From NCBI GenBank assembly GCA_964484255.1, contig CAZAEH010000010.1:1-46734 (forward strand): a DNA stretch of 46,734 nucleotides. Direction: 5' to 3'. Source of the DNA: UBA6215 sp964484255 (GTDB taxonomy: Bacteria > Omnitrophota > Gorgyraeia > Pluralincolimonadales > Pluralincolimonadaceae). Below are positions 41,863 through 46,734 of this stretch, piece after piece (positions within the stretch are counted from its first letter, which is position 1; each line of letters opens with the position of its first letter). Below the pieces are notes generated by a model, which worked only from the letters and a program-made list of their open reading frames with translations, was not told the DNA's origin and made no database searches. The position numbers and the translations under genes were made by a program.

Positions 41863-42513
41863 TTATAGGTAATCTGGAAGAACCTTCACTACTTCCTTTA
41901 TAAACTTCTTGCATCTTTCAAGCGCACCGGCTTCATCATCTCCTGACACAACGGTCCACACCCTTACTGCCGAGCCTCCGCTCTTGGCATGCTTAAACTG
42001 GTTCAACACGAAAAACAGTTGCTGTTTATAATAGTTCCCGGTCATTACATCGCCGGAAGTATACCAATCCAGCATAAGGACCTTATTCCTGGACACCCGG
42101 TAGACAGATTCATTTGCCGAAAAGGCCTCTTTCCCGCTAAGATCGATATTGACCTTTCCCCTGTACAGCATTTCATTATTACCGCTGCCGAGATAACAGT
42201 ATTCCGGGGGATGGAAACTTTGCCTTTTCTGATCGGAATAAACAACCTGGATCAAAACCTTTTCGCCTTCGCTGTTCCTGTAAGAACGTATCAGGACTTT
42301 ATCGGTGCCGAGTATTTCATATACCCTTTTAAGGTATTCCTTGTCCTTAAATTCCACATCGGCTCCCTGCCAACCGGCCAATTCCATGGGGAAAGAAAGT
42401 ATCCTGACATCCCTGGCCGGCGCCCTTTTCAGGGAAGAAATAAATAATACGGCCGTCAAACAGGAAAGAAGTATTCCTATAGATATAAAAGTATTTATCT
42501 CTTTTTTGCCCAC
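41863..42513 (-). CDS. EpsI-family exosortase-associated protein
   Basis: 216 residues. Start is a GTG at 42513, eight bases after GGAAGG inside the exosortase gene's end. One N-terminal membrane helix is followed by the EpsI domain: 'FPMELAGWQGADVEFKDKEY', 'VQVVYSDQKRQSFHPPEYCY' and 'YTSGDVMTGNYYKQQLFFVL'. EpsI domains occur either fused to exosortases or, as here, encoded right beside them. They are linked to exopolysaccharide export and PEP-CTERM sorting, but their biochemical activity is not established. Confidence 0.9.
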   Translation of the reverse strand: MGKKEINTFISIGILLSCLTAVLFISSLKRAPARDVRILSFPMELAGWQGADVEFKDKEYLKRVYEILGTDKVLIRSYRNSEGEKVLIQVVYSDQKRQSFHPPEYCYLGSGNNEMLYRGKVNIDLSGKEAFSANESVYRVSRNKVLMLDWYTSGDVMTGNYYKQQLFFVLNQFKHAKSGGSAVRVWTVVSGDDEAGALERCKKFIKEVVKVLPDYL

Positions 42514-43328
42514 GATAACATCCTTCCGGCCAGTATAAGGCCGATTATAGCAAAGACGTACAGAAGGAAAGCCAGAAAATCATGTACAAATTTACCTGTG
42601 GCGACCTGCGCATTATACGCATAAGCAACCAGCAGCAGGAGGACTATCCTTAGTATATTAGCTGCTAAAGCTATCGGTATAGATAACAAAAACAGCAATA
42701 TCTTCCTTACCGCCGAAACTTTTACCAAATAGGCGTAAAGAGCTCCTAATGCCGTAAGCGCTATAAGGGACCTGAGACCGCTGCAGGGGTCCCCTACGGT
42801 AAGGAAAGTGCCCGGCTTCAGGTATACTATACTGCCTTCCCTGACAGCCGGTATACCCATCAGCTTGATTATATAAGTAGCCGCATTGGCAGCCATCATC
42901 TTCATATTAAAACTTATATTTATAATGAAGACCTGCGGCAGGGGTATCATGAATATAAGGAACATTATCGCAAAAGCGGCTTTCTTCGTGATCCCGGCAC
43001 CATACAAGTACAGGGAAAACCCGAACAACGCCAAGATTATAGAAAACCCCGAAACAAAATTTATTTCAAAGAAATAGGCCGTAAGATGGACCAGAAGGGC
43101 CGGCAAGATAAGGGCCAACCCGATGGAAAGGGGTTTTATGTCGCACTTTTTAAACTCGCCGCGTTTTATCCATAAAAGGTAGACAAATACAAGCGGTACG
43201 AGATACCCGTGCGAATAATAGGTGTCCGCTTCTTCGAAGCGTGCGACCATCCATATGAAAGTGGGCCAATATACTGCCGCAAACAGTGCGCCTGCTATAG
43301 CAGGGCCTAACTTGGACATAAGCTTCAT
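42495..43328 (-). CDS. Exosortase (PEP-CTERM sorting transpeptidase)
   Basis: 277 residues with about eight transmembrane segments. The proposed catalytic triad is complete: Cys182 in 'VGDPCSGLRSLIAL', Arg227 in 'LAANILRIVLLL' and His249 in 'GKFVHDFLAFLLY'. The N-terminal 'YYSHGYLVPLVFVYLL' is also family-typical. It is an inner-membrane protein thought to cleave PEP-CTERM tails. Two substrates lie just downstream and the EpsI gene overlaps by 19 bases. It overlaps the TPR lipoprotein gene by four. Confidence 0.95.
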   Translation of the reverse strand: MKLMSKLGPAIAGALFAAVYWPTFIWMVARFEEADTYYSHGYLVPLVFVYLLWIKRGEFKKCDIKPLSIGLALILPALLVHLTAYFFEINFVSGFSIILALFGFSLYLYGAGITKKAAFAIMFLIFMIPLPQVFIINISFNMKMMAANAATYIIKLMGIPAVREGSIVYLKPGTFLTVGDPCSGLRSLIALTALGALYAYLVKVSAVRKILLFLLSIPIALAANILRIVLLLLVAYAYNAQVATGKFVHDFLAFLLYVFAIIGLILAGRMLSWAKKR

Positions 43329-44173
43329 TTGGTTTTCTTAAGCACCGTCAATTGGTTTTCCGCGAGTTTGGCAAAAGGGGTATCACTGTATTTCTCTATG
43401 ATATTCTTGTAGTTGATCTCGGCTTTATCCGGCATGTTCAATTTCTGTTCGTATATGATCGATTCCACAAAAAGGGCTTTAGGGGCTATCGCCAGATTCC
43501 CATAGGACGAGACCAGGGAATCGAGATAATCAACCGCCTCATTCCATTTCTCCTGGGCAGCATAACATGTTACGGCAAGGTCCAGGGCAGCCAAAGCGGC
43601 GTACGTATTCGGGTCTTTTGATATCACATTACGATATTTTTCGATCGCAGCAGAATAGGCAGCTGAGGCTTCCTCGTTCTTGCCTTTTAACTTATAATAT
43701 TCGGCTATATGGACCGGTACCTGCAGGGCCGAGCCGGTCTCTGGATAGCCAGAGGTTATTTTATTGAACGCCTCGAGGGCTTTCGGCCAATCATCACCCT
43801 TTTCATAGGACATGGCTATCATGAAAAGCGCCTTAGCGCACATGTCCTTGTTTTCCGGGTAATCTTTTAATATGACGTAAAATTCGTCCCTTCCTTTCGA
43901 CAGGTTACCCTGCATGGCATACAACTGCCCGATATTGAACTGAGCCTGCGCGCTGTTCGGCCACATGGGATACCTTATCGTTATCTCCCTGAACTTGTCT
44001 ATTACCCTCTGGTAATCTACGGGCGATACGGCGTCCTGTGATCTTAGGAGCTTGTTATAATCTCTAGAGGCATGCCAAAACCTCTTCTCGGCCGAATACC
44101 TGGTTGAATCACAGCCTCCCAAGCAAGCCGTAAGCAAAAATACGGCACATAGATATCCTGCTGCCTTGAACAT
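43325..44173 (-). CDS. TPR-repeat lipoprotein in exosortase locus
   Basis: 282 residues. Signal peptide with a lipobox ending 'LGGC' (an upstream 'LTAC' is an alternative). A helical solenoid of TPR-like repeats covers about residues 50-275 ('SAQAQFNIGQLYAMQGNLSK', 'KALFMIAMSYEKGDDWPKAL', 'PKALFVESIIYEQKLNMPDK'). BamD/PilW-like or PrsT-like partner proteins are common in exosortase/EPS clusters; direct homology cannot be claimed. It overlaps the exosortase start and is three bases after the membrane-protein gene. Confidence 0.82.
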   Translation of the reverse strand: MFKAAGYLCAVFLLTACLGGCDSTRYSAEKRFWHASRDYNKLLRSQDAVSPVDYQRVIDKFREITIRYPMWPNSAQAQFNIGQLYAMQGNLSKGRDEFYVILKDYPENKDMCAKALFMIAMSYEKGDDWPKALEAFNKITSGYPETGSALQVPVHIAEYYKLKGKNEEASAAYSAAIEKYRNVISKDPNTYAALAALDLAVTCYAAQEKWNEAVDYLDSLVSSYGNLAIAPKALFVESIIYEQKLNMPDKAEINYKNIIEKYSDTPFAKLAENQLTVLKKTK

Positions 44174-44176
44174 GCG

Positions 44177-45019
44177 TCAGTTGTTCCCTTTTTCGGTTTC
44201 TTGCTTCAATATGAAAAGATTGGCCGCACTTAAGAATACCAGCGAATCGGTAACAAAGGATATCGCTATCCCCGCGCCTAATATGACCAGCATCATCTCG
44301 GGCACGGTCAAATTCATTATGCCTTGCTGTTTCTGTTTGGCGAACATAAACAATACTTCAAGCAGCCTCGGGACAAAGACCAGGCATACGGTCGTAAGAA
44401 AAAGTTTCTTCGCCATGCCGAAAGATCGTGATATCGCCGCTATAAAACCTCTCCTTTCGATTATTATCGCAGGGTAAGAGTAGATAAAAAGGACCTCCAC
44501 TAAAAAAACTGCCGCTATGCCGACATATGACAATATGTACACCAACGTTATGGCTGCAGGGGTAGGTTGCATGGTTTTCTTTATGATAAACGACGGGCCA
44601 TTGAGCACCAAAGCGGAAAGGACGGATACCACGACCCATACCCACAGTAACGGGAAATACCTCCTTACCGCCCTGTTAAAGCTGCCGAACAACCGGATCT
44701 CTTCACCCGGGGAAAGTGCCTGGGAAACAAGTGACATCGCCATGCCATACATTATTACGCCAAAAATGACCATAGAGACCGTTTGGCCGTAATAAAAAAG
44801 CGTCGGCAGCAGGTTGAAGTTATACGGGTAATGGAGAAAAGCCGGTCCGAAAAAAGTCTTTACCGGTTCAGCGAATATCAACGAAAGGGGCGGGCGGGGA
44901 TAGTAGAACAACACGGTAAGCACAAGTCCTTCGAACAATGCTTTCAAGAAAAAAGGCACCAGTACGCTCGGGTGCCTGCTTATCATCCTTAAAGTTACGG
45001 ACCAAACAGCCTTAACCAT
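44177..45019 (-). CDS. Polytopic membrane protein of unknown function
   Basis: 280 residues from the ATG at 45019, which overlaps the end of the PilZ frame (ATGGTTAA, stop at 45012). Five to six hydrophobic segments with a conserved-looking pattern 'YGMAMSLVSQALSPGEEI', 'FNRAVRRYFPLLWVWVVVSV' and 'AISRSFGMAKKLFLTTVCLV'. The layout recalls DUF4013/YciC-like integral membrane families with internal repeats, but I do not recognise it with confidence. It is co-transcribed between PilZ and the exosortase genes, so a role in envelope assembly is likely. Confidence 0.75.
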   Translation of the reverse strand: MVKAVWSVTLRMISRHPSVLVPFFLKALFEGLVLTVLFYYPRPPLSLIFAEPVKTFFGPAFLHYPYNFNLLPTLFYYGQTVSMVIFGVIMYGMAMSLVSQALSPGEEIRLFGSFNRAVRRYFPLLWVWVVVSVLSALVLNGPSFIIKKTMQPTPAAITLVYILSYVGIAAVFLVEVLFIYSYPAIIIERRGFIAAISRSFGMAKKLFLTTVCLVFVPRLLEVLFMFAKQKQQGIMNLTVPEMMLVILGAGIAISFVTDSLVFLSAANLFILKQETEKGNN

Positions 45020-45476
45020 TATCAAAGGACTTCTTTATCACTAATATCTTTTTTTTGATATCAGGTTCCTGCTTCCCGTCATCGACGAATGATACGCCAA
45101 TATGGTAATTACCGGGATCATTGCTTATGACCGGGCGGACCCAGTTGACCTAGGCAAGCGCATCCACAGGTTCAAGGTCGTTTCCCGGTATAATGTTCAG
45201 GGTAATGTGCATCTCCGGTACGAGATCTTTGTTGAATTCTTCCTCTCCGGAGTTATCTTCTTTAAGCCTGCATCCGGAATTATGGACCCAGCCAAGGCAA
45301 TTTGAACAGGTTTCGCAATCCCACGAACGAGGCCACTCGAGCAAAGCCCCCCCCTCGCTTAAGTTCTTTGCCCTCAACGGGATACTGCCTGAAATATCTA
45401 TCTTCTTCTGGGGATCTACAAGCTTTCCCTTGATAGCAACATTAACTTCGACACGTTTAAACTTTCTGCGTTCCAA
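45012..45476 (-). pseudogene. PilZ domain (c-di-GMP receptor-like) protein interrupted by in-frame TAG
   Basis: Start is TTG at 45476, with AAGGAG eight bases upstream. 'MERRKFKRVEVNVAIKG' carries the basic c-di-GMP patch and 'AKNLSEGGALLEWP' the PilZ (D/N)xSxxG step. After 108 codons a TAG (45150-45152) interrupts 'VDALA'. The same frame then continues 45 codons, 'VNWVRPVISNDPGNYHIGVS' plus a tail to TAA at 45012, which is exactly the missing PilZ C-terminal strand pair. The next gene's ATG overlaps that TAA, as expected for an intact ancestor. Four cysteines (54, 57, 60, 69) form an unusual insert. The break may be a nonsense mutation, readthrough or sequence error. Confidence 0.8.
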
Positions 45477-45510
45477 ATTATTTCTCCTTGTCCTGCTTTA
45501 AGTTAAGGTT

Positions 45511-45538
45511 AGTATAACACAAAAGTAAACCGTGTCAA
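45511..45538 (-). promoter_or_regulatory. Promoter of the PilZ-membrane-TPR-exosortase-EpsI operon
   Basis: Minus strand: TTGACA (45533-45538), 16-base spacer, TATACT (45511-45516). It begins just after the AraC-type regulator gene. Confidence 0.65.
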
Positions 45539-45553
45539 CGGTTTTTGTTGCTT

Positions 45554-46378
45554 TTATGCCGTAATAATTTGCTTTTCAACCCCCTTTTTCAGCACGCTGT
45601 TCCTATATTCTATAGGAGATGTTTTCATGTATCTTTTGAAAACTTTACTGAAATAATTCGGGTCTTGGTATCCTACAGCATAAGCTATCTGGTTGACGTT
45701 CAGGTTCCTGTTCTTGAGCATCTTCGCTGCCGCTTCCATCCTGATCTTGGTCAAGTATTCGATGAAAGTGATTTTAAGCTCATCTTTAAAAATATGGCTG
45801 AAGTAATAGTGGCTCAAAGCCACTTCGGAAGATACCTTTTGCAGCGATATGTCCTTGTCATGATAATTCTTTTTTATAAAAGCCACGGCTTTTAGCACTG
45901 CTTCCTGGTTGCGCGAAAATTGTTTATCCGATTCCGAAACCACGAGAAAATCAAATTCATGCTTGAAGATGTAATTTATCAGGATCGATAAAAGCTCTGC
46001 GGCGCTCTTTACCTGCTCTCTCCTGATCCCGGAATTGTCAGTTTGGGCGGGACACATCATTATAACGCCTATCGCTTTTTCCTCTATCACGATAGGTATA
46101 AATGCTATCTGTAATTTATTATATTCCGCAAAACAGGTCCTTTTCGAACTGCCGGCACTTGCGCACGACCTGTTGACAAGATCGAGAAAAACCTGGTCTT
46201 TCTTCCTGGAGGATATCAGTGACTTGCATGAGTGTCCGGCATATTGCGGGATAATGACGGGCTTTCCCTTAAGGTCGATAAAGGAGAACTCCATCCCTGT
46301 AAGCTTCAGGAAAGCGTTTTCCACGTCCTGAAGGACCTTTGTGCTGGCTATGCCTTTAATAGCTAATGAGCATTCCAT
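45554..46378 (-). CDS. AraC-family regulator with PocR sensory domain
   Basis: 274 residues. The N-terminal 'KVLQDVENAFLKLTGMEFSF' to 'AIGVIMMCPAQ' part (about 10-130) is a PocR-type ligand-sensing domain with Cys residues ('GHSCKSL', 'RSCASAGSSKRTCFAEY'). The C-terminal 100 residues are an AraC double helix-turn-helix ('ISLQKVSSEVALSHYYFSHI', 'VNQIAYAVGYQDPNYFSKVF'). PocR proteins respond to small organics such as propanediol in known cases; the ligand here is unknown. It lies between the WecA-like gene and the exosortase operon and could control either. No Shine-Dalgarno is visible. Confidence 0.9.
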   Translation of the reverse strand: MECSLAIKGIASTKVLQDVENAFLKLTGMEFSFIDLKGKPVIIPQYAGHSCKSLISSRKKDQVFLDLVNRSCASAGSSKRTCFAEYNKLQIAFIPIVIEEKAIGVIMMCPAQTDNSGIRREQVKSAAELLSILINYIFKHEFDFLVVSESDKQFSRNQEAVLKAVAFIKKNYHDKDISLQKVSSEVALSHYYFSHIFKDELKITFIEYLTKIRMEAAAKMLKNRNLNVNQIAYAVGYQDPNYFSKVFKRYMKTSPIEYRNSVLKKGVEKQIITA

Positions 46379-46388
46379 ATGTCACTAA

Positions 46389-46417
46389 AATTTACTATAT
46401 TTGAGCAATTTTGTCAA
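46389..46417 (-). promoter_or_regulatory. Promoter of the PocR/AraC regulator (possible leaderless start)
   Basis: Minus strand: TTGACA (46412-46417), 17-base spacer, TAAATT (46389-46394). The start would fall near 46382, about four bases before the ATG at 46378. Confidence 0.5.
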
Positions 46418-46426
46418 GCAAATAAC

Positions 46427-46734
46427 TCACCTGAAATCCAGGAACCCAGAATCCTTCATCCATTTATAAGTCACAACGATAACTATCGCAAGCGCTGCGA
46501 TAGCATACAAACCCTTTATCCCCTTGAAACTCAGGGCTATCATGCCGAAACATGCCGAGAGAAAGTAAAGGGACAAGACTACCCTTCTCTGGGATTCTTC
46601 CCTGAACAATAGCTTATGATGGATGTGTTCTTTATCCGCCTGGAATATATGCCTCTTCTTCGCCAGTCTCCTGACGACGGCAAGGGTCGTATCTATTATG
46701 GGTATACCCAGGGCTATGACCGGGATAAAAAGGG
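46427..46734 (-). CDS. WecA/TagO-family undecaprenyl-phosphate sugar-1-phosphate transferase, C-terminal part
   Basis: Partial: the 5' end is beyond the window; about 101 C-terminal residues remain. 'PVIALGIPIIDTTLAVVRRL' followed by 'FQADKEHIHHKLL' is the WecA/TagO/RgpG signature, where the H-I-H-H segment helps bind the nucleotide sugar. Two transmembrane segments follow ('RVVLSLYFLSACFGMIALSF' and 'LYAIAALAIVIVVTYKW'). It starts lipid-linked polysaccharide synthesis by moving GlcNAc-1-P or a related sugar to undecaprenyl phosphate. Its position next to the exosortase locus fits exopolysaccharide production. Confidence 0.9.
   Translation of the reverse strand, partial: LFIPVIALGIPIIDTTLAVVRRLAKKRHIFQADKEHIHHKLLFREESQRRVVLSLYFLSACFGMIALSFKGIKGLYAIAALAIVIVVTYKWMKDSGFLDFR

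Noticed and set aside
45150..45152. TAG recoded as pyrrolysine or another amino acid
   Set aside because: No pyl genes in the window, and thrS and the TPR gene use TAG as their real stop; mutation, error or low-level readthrough are simpler.
1..46734. Prophage, insertion sequence, toxin-antitoxin or defence system
   Set aside because: No transposase, integrase, terminal inverted repeats, direct-repeat arrays or known defence-domain genes were found. Base composition and gene packing look even throughout.

Overview
The window looks like chromosome from an uncultured Gram-negative bacterium. It carries an outer-membrane efflux system, exported lipoproteins, a type IV pilin-like protein, and an exosortase with two PEP-CTERM substrates. 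It also has ferredoxin-dependent 2-oxoacid oxidoreductase genes and housekeeping genes on long, tightly packed operons. My best guess at the lineage is Candidatus Omnitrophota (OP3) or a relative in the PVC neighbourhood. That rests on overall gene style, not on a marker-gene tree. No phage, insertion sequence or CRISPR array was seen, and no gene-free stretch exceeds 300 bases.

Region 1 (1-7661, minus strand) is a glycan-use operon. A GntR/LacI-type regulator is read from a consensus promoter with a palindrome just after the expected transcription start. It is followed by two paralogous exported beta-sandwich proteins, a secreted DUF5060/GH5-like hydrolase with a CBM9-like tail, a GH35/GH42-like hydrolase without a signal peptide, and a discoidin-domain protein cut by the window edge. 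Region 2 (7677-11129, minus) has no visible internal terminator: an exported repeat protein, tRNA-Leu(GAG), a sugar isomerase-like TIM barrel, a Gfo/Idh/MocA dehydrogenase, tRNA-Glu(CTC) and a VanY-like lipoprotein.

Region 3 (11149-17052, plus) is a TolC-adaptor-RND efflux operon, the only plus-strand block. A bidirectional terminator separates it from tRNA-Gln(CTG). Region 4 (17200-19113, minus) pairs a lipoprotein with the most unusual gene here: a pilin N-terminus joined through a Gly/Ser/Pro linker to a HExxH metallopeptidase-like domain.

Region 5 (19116-40281, minus) is housekeeping: a TPR protein, gltX, a 2-oxoacid:ferredoxin oxidoreductase (delta-alpha-beta-gamma), dxs, ispA, xseB, xseA, a YmdB phosphoesterase, rny, 5-formyl-THF cyclo-ligase, ccdA, a PP-loop ATPase and rarA. 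A 6S RNA lies between rarA and pheT. Then comes the conserved thrS-infC-rpmI-rplT-pheS-pheT cluster, headed by tRNA-Val(GAC). infC appears to use a rare ATC start. GltX, ThrRS and PheT each lack a segment found in the longer standard forms.

Region 6 (40318-46734, minus) is a cell-surface locus: two PEP-CTERM proteins behind their own promoter, EpsI, exosortase, a TPR lipoprotein, a membrane protein, a PilZ gene interrupted by an in-frame TAG, a PocR/AraC regulator, and the 3' end of a WecA/TagO-type glycan-lipid transferase. Together these suggest c-di-GMP- and AraC-controlled envelope polysaccharide synthesis coupled to sorting of surface proteins.
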